Assembly (NCBI RefSeq): GCF_041146795.1
Contig: NC_135177.1
Location: 24,804,060 to 24,868,059 of the forward strand
DNA length: 64,000 nucleotides
Direction of reading: 5' to 3'
DNA from: Maylandia zebra
Taxonomy: Eukaryota > Chordata > Actinopteri > Cichliformes > Cichlidae
The translations under genes were made by a program, and so were the position numbers. Below are positions 1 through 10,577 of the stretch, piece by piece (the first letter of the stretch is position 1; each line of letters begins with the position of its first letter). The notes beneath the pieces are model-generated. The model was not told where the DNA came from. It worked only from the letters and a program-made list of their open reading frames with translations, and ran no database searches.

Positions 1-560
1 CTTTTATCTCTACAAAGAACACGGCAGCATGGCTTTGGTTTGCAGTGGCATCTAATCAAAGCACACCTCGTGCCAACTTTCAAGCACGGTGGTGGAGGGA
101 TGATGATATGGGTTTATGTTGCTGGTAGAGGACCTGGGCACCTTGCAGTCATTGAGCTGACCATGAACTCCTCTGTATACCAAAGTTCCCTAAAGTCAAT
201 CTGTTTGATAGCTAAAGCTTAGGTGAAGCTTTGTTCAAGCAACAGGTCGATGATCCCAAGCACAGCTGCAAATCTGCAACAGAATGGCTGAAAAAGAAAA
301 GAATCAAGCTGTTGCAATGGCCCGGTCAATGTCCTGACCTCAATGTTATTAAAGTACTGCGGTGCATAAATGAATGCCAACAAACCTCAATGCTCTGAAG
401 CAACACTGTAAAGAATAGTGGGCCAAATTCCTCCACGATGATGTGAGAGACCGATAAAGTCACGCAGAAAACAATTACTGCATGTTTTTACTAGTGCTCT
501 AAAACAGCATCTGAACATCGTCAAAGACGATTAGTCACATACAATTTGTTAATATTTCCA
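1..560 (+). mobile_element. Tc1/mariner transposase relic, 5' end outside window
   Basis: Conceptual translation of 40-222 gives a piece typical of fish Tc1 transposases (KHGGGGMMIW, then GPGHLAVIE and TMNSSVYQ). The later parts (sequence like SEWLKKK, then a Pro-Asp-Leu-Asn catalytic-region remnant near 340, then a C-terminal stretch to about 500) are in other frames. The copy is therefore broken by several frameshifts and stops and is not functional. It belongs to the same broad family as the copies near 19300-20300 and 48190-48960, which lie in the opposite orientation. Confidence 0.85.
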
Positions 561-1242
561 AAACACAGACAGACACGCCTCCTTATCCCCACTAAATACC
601 TTTAATACAGATTTTTGATACTAGGTATATCTCGCTGTTGCTACTACTTGTGCTTTCAATAATAATTTCAGCAGCTTAATAAACCTACTGTTAGCACATC
701 CTGTTTGTCCTGTGAGAATTACAAGTTGCAGCAATGTTGACTGTAGAGATTAGACTTGCACACAAATGTGAAGAAGGCATTTTGGGCTGGGAGCAGGAGT
801 GGTGGGCTCAAACCCAATATTGATAAAAGCGACCGTAGCGCAGAGCTGTGTACCATATGTTGAGAGTAAATGTGAAATCAAGTGATGAAGAGGTATGTGT
901 GTGTTTGTGTGTAGAGAGTGAAGCTGCCCTGCAGTAATTATGCAGCTCTTTTACCACCAACCCACTCCGCTCTCCTTCCCCGCCTGCTGGTGTCCTGTCG
1001 TTATCTCGTCTTTACTGTCTTTCACTTTATTTGGTTTGTATTACTTCCCCTTCATTCCTGTAACTCTGATATTTTTGGATCCTTTGTCCTCTTTTTGCAG
1101 CATCTGTCACATCATCCTTCCTGTTCTTTTTTACTCCCTTCTCAAATAAACTGTCACTCTGTCGCTGCTCATCTCTGTGAAAATTTCAGACAGTTTTCTG
1201 TCCACTTAATCAAGTGTTTTTTTCTCCGCTTTTATCTTCTAG
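561..1242. other. Non-coding stretch upstream of first visible Ig exon
   Basis: No exon can be supported here. It includes a T-rich tract that ends in the splice acceptor at 1241-1242. A signal-peptide exon of the Ig gene could lie here or before the window, but I found no convincing one. Confidence 0.4.
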
Positions 1243-4200
1243 ATTGCACCGTTGAGCAGATGGTCAAATATGGAGACAAATTCAGTATTCATTTGTCGAG
1301 GGTGAATCCTCCCATCACCCTTGAATACAGACCCAGAGCTACAGAGGCCAGGGAGACATTTAGGTAGGTGATATTTTAACCCAAGAGAATATGTAATGAC
1401 ATTTTGCAACATTGATGTACATTCAGTGAGACAGAGGTAACAGGAAAGGTTGAGAAAAAGCTCCTCCTCTTTGACTTTCCCTCCTGCAGACCAGGTTTGG
1501 TGGTGCTGACTGCTGCAGGGACATCACCGGAGCGCTATCAGGGTCGCGTCAGCACCGGTGGTCCTTATGTCACCCTCAGTGGTGTTACAGATGCAGATGA
1601 GGGTAGCTACACTGTCAGGGATAACAAAGGTGGTATTGAACGGAAAGTCTGTCTCAATGTCAAAGGTGAGAGCACATATGAAGACACCTCATGCCTATGT
1701 TCTTCTCCTACACTTGGCTTGCTTTAAATGAGCTTCTAACCCCCCCTTCCCCTGCTGCCATAATGGCTTTTTAAAGACGGAAACATTAATGGGCTCCTGC
1801 GGGCTGATGCATTTCAGATGATCCATGGAGCTGTAAACAGACTTGTGATTTATTTATCAAATGTCCCTCCTTCTTTTCTGCCTCTTTGTGTCTCAGAGCA
1901 CAAAGAGTTTGTGAAACTGCAACGCGGTAACAAACTGAAGATCAACCTGATACTCAACAGCTCCTTGGTGTACCTCTACTACAGCCCCAAGAGTGACTCC
2001 ACACTGCGCCTGCTGCTGGACAAAGGAGAATTTACACCTGTAATTAGAGCCTTTTTCCCCCACTATAGTCCAGCTATGACGCTTTCATTTTTGTACGTCA
2101 TTTCTGTTCCTTGTTTTCTGCCATATACTGTTACAAATGTGGATGCTGATTTTAAGTGTCTAAGTCTAAGTGGCTGCCCTTTGAGTATCAGATAAATAAG
2201 GATTATTTTGAAGTAAGATTCATACCAAAAAATATGGAGCAGAGCATGAAATGAGCATAAACATCCACTTTAATTTAATAATGTTAACAGGTTGGCTTTA
2301 ACTTTAATAATTAAAACTGAGCTAATACATAGGTATTAATACAACATGATTAATGGGATTTATATTCACTCTATATGTAAAGGCAGACTGCGCGAGTCGG
2401 TCCTTGATTTTATACACCTGAATTCAAAGATTAAAAGCTGCGGCTGATTATTTTTTATCCACAGGTATTGTATCTACACACTAGCTGCCATTTACAAATA
2501 CCCTATATTGTGGTGTATAATATAAAAATATATACATATTATTTTGCACAAAAGCATAAAAAAGCATTCATTTTTCAAACATATTGTAAAAGCAAATTTT
2601 ATAACTGCTATTGTAATTATGTGTGCCTTGTTGTTTATGACATTTGCCCATATTCTTCTTCTCATTATTTGCAACCTGCTGAGTAATTGCAGCTTTTCTA
2701 AGTGCCTGTGCTGAAGTTCAGGCTGTTTTATAGCTGATAAATGCTTCTAACAGACTGTGTGTGCTGTTTATGTTACTTAAGAGCTAAATCCTTGTATCAG
2801 TCAGTATGAATAGGTTTGTATTCCATTTCTCATCAGTCATTCATGTTTAATGTTTATTGCTCTAATCAGGATTTCTGTATTTGATGCCAAGTATGAAAAT
2901 GTTTGTTTTTTCACGGTAGGCCCAAACAGAGCTGGGTTTCGAGAACCGTCTGTCTCTGGAGGGCTCACTGGTCATTCTGGATGACGTCAATGATAAAGAT
3001 GAAGGCCTGTTCACGATTAAGGACCTACAGAATTTCACTGTGTCTACTGTCTTCTTGGAAATGAAACGTAAGCAAGGAGTGGGGAAAACACTAATAGACT
3101 GGGTTGTATTGCTGTTTATGCTGGTAAAAGGTCATTCCATCTAAAATGCACTGGATCTGAAAAATCCCCCTAGCTGAACCCTACAAAGGGAGCTGATTTG
3201 TTTAAAGTCATGCAAAATGTTAGCTTTGAAATTCAATTTCAAAATGTGTAAATTCAAATTTGGTGTTTTTTGATTCGCCTTATTTTCCTGAATTTTTAAG
3301 CCCTCAATGATAACATTTCTAACATGACTTTAAATTAGAAGACTGTGAAGACTGTCTTTGGATGACTGTTATGTTAGTTAGTAATTCTAGGTCGACCATA
3401 GGTGTGAAAGGGAGCATAAATGGTTAACCGTGGATGTGATCTTAATTTTACAAGTGTTTAATAAAAGTAAAAATGCTTAAAAATATGTAGAAATTAGACA
3501 TTTCATATGCCTTACCCTGTTTTGACCAGCCACCTCTTCCACGTGATGATATGACCCTTTAAAGTTTACCCAAAATATAATCTTTTAAAACTTTTCTCCA
3601 GTGAATTATCGGAGAACAATAAGTCTACTCTACACCATAGGCAATACATTTTTGCTCATTTTTGCTTAGATTGTGAATTTAAGCCATTTAAGCTTTTTAA
3701 AATTAAATGTGCAATTCAGCCCTTAAAATGTCATGTGGCCGTCTCCTGTACCTGTGAAGTAATGAGGGCTGAAAACTTCTGGAATTTGTTTTCTGTATGC
3801 AATAGAATTTCAACACATCAATGAGAAGTCGGTTGAAATATTAATATCTCTTTTCTGCCGTGTGTCCTTGTAGCCTATAAGCTGGAGACACTGTATGTGG
3901 CCATCATAGCCCTGCTGGGCCTGCTGGCTTTCCTTCTGCTGGTCTGCCTGCTGTCCTGTCTGATCAAAGTGAAGAAAAGGGCCAAGAGGGCTGCCGCCCT
4001 GGAGAAGATTGCCCAGAACGCTGGAAAAGAGGAGGAAGGAGAGGCCTTCAGACAGGTTGGAGAAAAAAATACACTACTGACGATGTGATGAAGAGCATAA
4101 GGATAGAGTGTGCTCGGATATAATGACAAGTTCTGCTCTGTGTACGTCTTCAAAGGTGGTCAAGAACATCACCAAAATGAGCGAGGAATCCAAGCATTCC

Positions 4201-5645
4201 CAGGCTGACAACACGGAGAAGTCACAGAGCACTGAGGTGGATATTAAAGTAAGGAAATGTGTTATTTCCCACTTAAAACTGAGTCACTGAGGTTTCTAAT
4301 GATGTCTCAACTCTTATGCTGTTCTAAGCATTTACAGAGAGTCGCAGCTTATTCAGAACGCTACTGCTAGAGTCCCCACTAAGATCGAGAAAGCGGATCA
4401 CGTCAGTCCAGGTCTCCGATTTTTGCAGTGGCTTCCTATCTGACGAAGAATGGATTTTACTCTATCACTATGATTTTCAAAGGCTTGAATGATTCAGGGC
4501 CAAAATACTTTTCTGATGTGCTGCTGTGTCATGAGTCGTTCTGACTCCTCAGGTCTTTTGGGATAGGTCAAGCAAACAAACAGCCAAACATGTCAAAGCA
4601 TCTTTGAGCTTTGCTGTTTTTATGCGCCACATCTCTCGAACTATCTCCCAGAAAACCTGAGGTCTGCCCAAACTCTGTTCTTTTAAATCAAGGCTGAAAA
4701 CATTTCTTTGCCACTGCATTTTACACCTTACCTTAAGTTACATTTGTTAAAACCTCGCATTGCACTGTAGCTTCGCTGTGACATGTACTCTCCTATTTTA
4801 TTCGATTTTAGCTTATTATTATCTTCCAGTTTACTTTGTGGTTTTAAATCTTTTGTATATGTGCCTTTTTATGTCCCCTTTTTATATCGAATGCAACTTT
4901 GAATCAATTTGTTGTTAATAGACACAAACAAACTTGCTTGACCTTGTCTTCCTACCCTCAGGGTCTCGAGGTTTCCTCTAAAGAAGTTGGAGTTGGTAAT
5001 CTAGAGACCAGTGACTCCGGCGTTGGCTTTAACACTGCTCTCCCCCTGGACACTGACACTGAGGCCCCTGATCAAATCCCTGACTCTGAGGCTGTAAGCA
5101 TTTCTATTGCTCCTGAAACCAAACCAAGTCCTCCGCCTGCTGCCGAATCCAAGCCAAGTGCTCCACCAGCTGTGGAAATTAAGCCCAGTCCTGTACCTGA
5201 AACTAAAGTGACCCCAGCCCCGGAGACCAAGAAAACTCCTGATAAACCTGTGGAGGAAAAGTTGGATGTGCCCAAAGGAGCAGCTGTTAAACCTAGTCCA
5301 GCCCCTAGCCCAGAACCCAAGGCCGATAAAAAACCTGCGCCCAGCCCAAGCCCAGAGCCTAAACCAGCTGTTCCCAAAGCCACCACTCCAACACCTGATA
5401 GTAAGAGTGCCCTTACTCCCACCCCTGAGCACCCCAAGCCAACCACACCAGAACCAATTACCAACGGCACGCCCGAACCTGGACCGGATTCCAAACTGAG
5501 CCCGGATCACGCCGATATTATCAAAGGCTCAGCTCCAAAAGCAGTCGCTCCTAAAACCCCTGAAGTGGAGCTGAAAGCTAGTGGTGCCATATTGGAGGCG
5601 GGCAAAGATGGCACGGTAGCTGAGGATTCAACTACTACCACCTGA
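1243..5645 (+). CDS. Ig-like single-pass membrane protein with Pro/Glu/Lys-rich tail (5' partial)
   Basis: Seven exons join in phase: 1243-1363, 1490-1665, 1897-2039, 2920-3067, 3874-4055, 4156-4248 and 4962-5645 (stop TGA), giving about 514 visible residues. The first exon starts in phase 1, so the start codon and signal peptide are missing. Two Ig-like repeats follow one another. Each ends in a D-x-D-E-G-x-[YF] turn ([18 protein letters not shown]), but neither has the usual Cys pair. A hydrophobic segment (about 24 residues, starting [14 protein letters not shown]) followed by KVKKRAKR marks a type I membrane protein. The cytoplasmic tail is low complexity, with repeated PSPEPK-type units, and ends in TTTT. 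I do not recognise an orthologue; function is unknown, and adhesion or immune modulation is only a guess. The last intron carries a LINE. Confidence 0.8.
4310..4910 (+). mobile_element. LINE fragment (L2/Rex-like, C-terminal reverse-transcriptase region)
   Basis: This intronic stretch matches the remembered fish LINE 3' coding text: sequence around GCTTATTCAGAACGCTACTG, then a region reading like HWLP, then [14 protein letters not shown], then [12 protein letters not shown] with frame breaks, and finally an AT-rich 3' end. It is sense to the host gene and clearly decayed. The exact family is uncertain. Confidence 0.65.
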
Positions 5646-8600
5646 GAAGTGCAAAAACACAAAGGAAGCCCCACAGATCTTGTCCACCGCTCACCACTAC
5701 TGTAGACAATCGAACACCCCTTACCAAATGATGAGGAAACCACTGCAGCTGGGGCGAGGACCTCGATTTAACATGTCTAATGCCTGAACACAGTATTACC
5801 TTGATAATCTCACTTATCTGTAACTAACACTTAAACCTTTGAGACTTTCTGGCTCAGAAACACTTCACATAACATGGCTTTTGATTGTTAAACATTTTAG
5901 TTGTACACGCCTCGCAGCCTTGTTTTTCTGTTCATTTTTAAAGTTAAACTGCCAAACTGCAAGTTCAATCCTTTGCAGAGTTTACAACTAAAATGTTTAC
6001 TCCACATGAGGTCTTTTTCTAAAGTATCCTGAAAGGTTTACGACATTTCATTGAAACAGCTCACTACAACAGCTTATTTGACCCTAACTAACCATCATTT
6101 CCCATTTCGACGCTTGTTCCTCTAGCAGCACATGAACAGCACATGGATGAAGCCGATAAAATCTTTCAGCTGGTGTCATCTTAAGCCTCCTAAAATATGT
6201 GATGGCACCGATATCATCTAAATGAACTAAAAACCCCATCAGATCACACTGCTGGTGAAGTTTTATACATAGCTCAATTTTGGATTTCATTCACTTGAGC
6301 CAGTCCTCTAGAAACATCCGCAGTGCATTATCACATTAACCACACACGCACACACACTTATACTAAAAATACTAACCACATTATTTCTAGTCTTTGAGAT
6401 TGAGATTCACACTCCCAGTGGAAATTTCAGACGATTAAATTGTGTTTTGCGGGCTGATCCCCCAAGTCCGGATCATCCACTTTATTGTCTTTGATCTGGA
6501 TTTCCCCATAGCTCCATAAAAATCCCAGCACTCTTACAATTTAATGGGAAACTCACAACAGCTAAAACTTCCAGCAGCTTAAAGGGACCCCCCCGTGCCT
6601 GCAGTATGAAATATAAAATCAAAGTGTGTGGTAAGTTCACATAGTTAGAGCATGATTCTTTTGCTCTTTTTCTGCCGTTATCACCACCTTCTTTTTTCTT
6701 TGCCCCTGTTCATTCTTCTTTTTTTGTTACTACGACCACCAAGGAGGCTATATGACTGATTTGGTTGATTGATTAATTTACAAAAGGTATTAGTGGATTC
6801 ATGTGACAGTTTTAAAAGAGCTGGGCTTGGTCCGTCTTAGAAGTGATAAGTTATTGAATGTCATCCAAATCTGGATCCAGGGACTTTTGAAAAAACAAAT
6901 TCCTCAGCATTTTTTGTATTTCACCCCATATCGTCACAAATGAAAACTGCGAGACTAATTCGGAGATAATCATGCATTATGTAGAGGGGATTTTAGCCTC
7001 AGTGGAGGTCTTTCACTTCTCCTTCCTTTCTTTATCCTCACGCCCCTTTCTTCTTCTCCCTCATTCTGCTTTCATTTGCTTGCTTTCGTTTTTGCTCGCT
7101 TACATAAATGCTGTAAAACTTGGCAGAAACTAAATATTTATGCCTCACTGGCTTCAAAAACCAGCAGTATGGAGCCTTCACCAAATCCATGACACTGTCT
7201 GTGTTGAGCTGACCTGGTATTCAGGATGTCCAGTCAATGCAATTTCAGCTGAAACTCTTTTGGTACTTATGGTAAAGAGGAGGTGTGCAGGTTCGTTTTA
7301 ATGCGCACGTCCCTACTTCATGTTTTAACTGACCAGTGGCAAACCAGTGACTGTCAGTGTTTGATGTACACACTGACAGTGTGTACATCAAAAAAAGCAT
7401 GTTGGATCAAATGGTCAGAGGAATGTAGGGAAACTAAAAGTAGATCTGTATACAGTCAGCTGGCCTTTCTTTATAGCTTTCCTTACTAAAAGAGTTTTCT
7501 TATGAGTAAATGAATAAGAGGTGTTTTGTCAGCATCTGAAAAAGCCATAAAATGAGCTCGATTTAGATGTCAGATTTGATACCAAGAGCAACAGAATAAA
7601 TAAACTAAAATTACAAAAAATACAAAATACAAAAATACAAAAATAAACTCAAGGTGCCTCAGCATTAGATGGGTTAACAGCGTCAATAAGTCAGATGTAT
7701 TACACATGGACAAAGGTCTTTTAATGTAATATGTGTACAAAGACGTATACGCCTGCTCTCCAGCCTGCATCTGTGTGGGAACCACAACGCTATTTGGCAG
7801 TACTAACAAAGCTCTTCATATAAATACACACAGATACAGACACACACATGTAAAACACAAACATGGACTCCAGCCTTGTAAATACTGCATGTGTATGCAA
7901 GTGTAACCCCTCCCCACCATGAGGCTGAATGTTTTTAATGTGTCATACTTAATATTAAAAAAGAAAATCATTTAAATTTCTCTACAAACTTCAATCTAAT
8001 ATATAAATATATATATATAATTATATAAATATACACACACACTATATATACTAATATTCACTAATGTATTGAACTAAATCAACTTCCAAATATTGTAAAT
8101 TCCCATCGAGACTGTATTAGCCTATTTTAGACCAGTTATTATCCGCTGCTGTCAGCACACCGTATCTCTCACACTATTTACATATTAATAATGTTTAACC
8201 AGTGTCATTTACAGCATTGACTGCAGCATGCCCACGGCACGTTCCGCTTCTATCGTCCAGACGTTGTGTCAGTGTGCGCGAATACAGGAGTGGTGTTTTT
8301 AATGTCGCCATCGTTGTGTGCGTTTTAAAGTCCGTATGCCTATGATGCACGTATCTATAAGTGTGCGTGTGATATATGAGCGAGTGTGTGCTGAATCTAT
8401 GCACAGGGAGTTTGTACAGAAATGAAACTCTTATGTGTGCTTCTCCATTTGTTGTGAGCAAAGTATCCATGTGCCTGCTTCAGTCGTCTTGCAGTGTGAA
8501 GAGAAAAAAACAAAAAGTGCAGTGTTTTAAATCATGAGTGTGAATGTGATGGAAGCCACAAGAATATTGTAAAAACGTATTGTAACTCTGAGATATTCAA

Positions 8601-8924
8601 GTGACTCTTTGTCTTTGTTTTAGTGCCTAAAATGTATATTGGATAGTTGGCCTGTGCTCTGTCGTTAGCCGCATTCTAATGGCACCTTTTTAGTGAGGAG
8701 GATGTTCACTGATCCAGAATATGCAGTTTGCACACCTGAATGAACAAAGCAAAAATTGCCGGCTAACCTACGATGTGTTAATGTGAAAGAAATGTGTGTG
8801 ATCAAAGTGATTAGAGCCTGACCGACATATCACCAGAAAGATTTTTCTTCAGTATTACTCAAAATCTGTGACTGAGTCATAAAATCAGCAGGAAAGTGTT
8901 TACAGAGGTCAACCCAGAAAGCTG
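5646..8924. other. 3' UTR of Ig-like gene and gene-free AT-rich sequence
   Basis: After the stop codon at 5643-5645 no exon, RNA gene or full repeat could be supported. It holds short simple tracts (TA/CA-rich near 7998-8050) and a small perfect hairpin at 7360-7392. The open frames here have no family resemblance. Confidence 0.5.
7360..7392. repeat. Perfect 15-bp inverted repeat, 3-nt loop
   Basis: Arms 7360-7374 (TTTGATGTACACACT) and 7378-7392 are exact reverse complements around a GAC loop. It may be a relic of a small inverted-repeat element. Confidence 0.9.
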
Positions 8925-9180
8925 TTGCTTAAATACAAGACAGGAAACAGAAAAAAAAATCAAATTAACCAGTCAAAACTTCATAGATAGGTCAGCTGAC
9001 ATATAATAGGTATTGGTTAATTGGCTAAGTTACGCCCAAGTAAATGATCTAGTCTGGTATTTACTTGGGCGTAACTTAGCCAATTAACCAATACCTATTA
9101 TATGTCAGCTGACCTATCTATGAAGTTTTGACTGGTTAATTTGATTTTTTTTTTCTGTTTCCTGTCTTGTATTTAAGCAA
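8925..9180. repeat. Near-perfect palindrome, 121/122-bp arms with 13-nt loop
   Basis: The left arm 8925-9045 and right arm 9059-9180 are reverse complements over their full length. The only difference I see is one base in a homopolymer (nine A versus ten T). The loop is 9046-9058. Such identity points to a very recent inverted duplication or to an assembly artefact. The right arm runs into the hammerhead-like module at 9201-9239. Confidence 0.97.
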
Positions 9181-9200
9181 TTTTTTACAATGATTTACTA

Positions 9201-9239
9201 TGACCCTGATGAAGGCCACAAGCCGAAACGCGTTGGTCA
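9201..9239 (+). ncRNA. Hammerhead-like RNA module (copy 1), putative
   Basis: Order of parts: TGACC (9201-9205), CTGATGA (9206-9212), a hairpin GGC/GCC with a CACAA loop (9214-9224), GAAA (9225-9228), CGCGTT, then GGTCA (9235-9239), which pairs exactly with TGACC. CUGANGA, stem II and GAAA inside a closing stem I is the hammerhead ribozyme layout. One extra purine (A9213) separates CTGATGA from stem II, so activity is doubtful. It probably belongs to a dispersed repeat. Confidence 0.4.
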
Positions 9240-10577
9240 ATTATTAAAGTTGTTCATCTTCCCTCAAGTGTTACTGAAGTTCCTGCTTTATGATTGATGT
9301 GTCTGAAAGAAAAAAGCATTTTTAAATTACCAAGTATTGCTTCCGGTCTTTAAACTCTTTTGTTGGTTGGGCTCTAAAAGAGATGAAAAGAGTCTGATTT
9401 AATTGTAGGCAGCATACAAGCAAAGCATGTTTCCATTAACAGTGTCTATGGGTTAGTTTGGAGTTTGTGAGTGAGTTCATGATAGCAGCAGATGAATGAC
9501 AAAGCTTTGTGTGGGTTTGGGTTATGTTGTTGTGAGTGGTTAATGAGAGGTGGCTAAAACTACATTTCCACACAACGCCACTACTGTGTGCTGTCAGTGA
9601 TTGCAATAGAAAGCCACTTAGAGTGAGTATGAGTGTGAGAGAGGCAGACGGTGAGTGGAAGGAAGAGTTATTACAGCTAATTGGTGCCAGAGGGATTGTG
9701 GTTTCATACCCACCTCTGATTAGAGAAAACCCCCACCACTTTTAAGACCACTGGTACTCCTTGCACTATGTGAGTTGTCTCTGCTCTGATCCTCTCTAAT
9801 TCCTGCTCCTGGCCTGGTTGTGGTGTGATGTCTCACATGGTCTCTCTCTCTCTCTCTGTACTCCCTTTTTGCACAACACTTCACACAGATGTTTTGTAAA
9901 GACAATATCTTTATTTCATGTCTAAAGGAATACTAAGAATAAACAAAAGATTATGACATCTGCTGCCTTGCTGTCTTAGTTTTTCTTTCTCTGCAATTAA
10001 CAACCTTTCAGAAGGACAGTGCCGTCTCAGGGCTATCCCACCAAGCGGAGATCTCACACAATGCCAGCCGTGATTTGTTGTGGGGAACACATGTCACTTT
10101 CTGACCACATTAATCCCCTCTGGTGCGTTTTGAGCTTCCATAGCTGCCCCAGGACACAGGACACAGAGCTATTTATATGTAGGCCAAAGGTAAGAACATC
10201 ACAGCTCTGTTTACACCTGCTGTGGATCCTGAAGCTCCAGATTGGCTGCAAATGACAACCTTAAAGAGTGAAGGAAAGTTACAGAAGCAGTGACCTGTGT
10301 TTATTTCATAAACTGAGTTTTTCCATTTATACCCTCTTTTACCAGGAAATAAGTGCATAATCAATGAGAGGGACTCTCTTCTTCTTAAAATGAGAGACAC
10401 AATAGAATCACTGTAGCAACTATTAATTTTATTTTTGACTCATCTAGCTATTATACTTTTGAGTAAGATGTTAAGTAATCCAGTTGGAGAGGTGCTTCAA
10501 AAATGAAAAATCATGATGAAATCATTGGCAATTAATTCTGCAAATGTCTTAATGTTCGGTTCCAGCTGAACAGCTTC
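9240..10577. other. Gene-free sequence between palindrome and B30.2 gene
   Basis: No exon or RNA gene could be supported. A short TC-rich tract lies near 9841-9858. On the minus strand, AATAAA signals read at 10428-10433 and 10300-10305 could serve as poly(A) sites of the B30.2 gene. Confidence 0.4.

Noticed and set aside
918-1242. Open frame running into the first visible Ig exon, beginning MKLPCSNYAALLPP
   Set aside because: It is in frame only by chance; a strong acceptor at 1241-1242 with a T-rich tract marks the exon start, and the upstream part does not look like a signal peptide.
5001-5510. Long minus-strand open frames opposite the Pro-rich tail
   Set aside because: They are shadows of the repetitive codons of the Ig-like gene; composition is an artefact of the complement.
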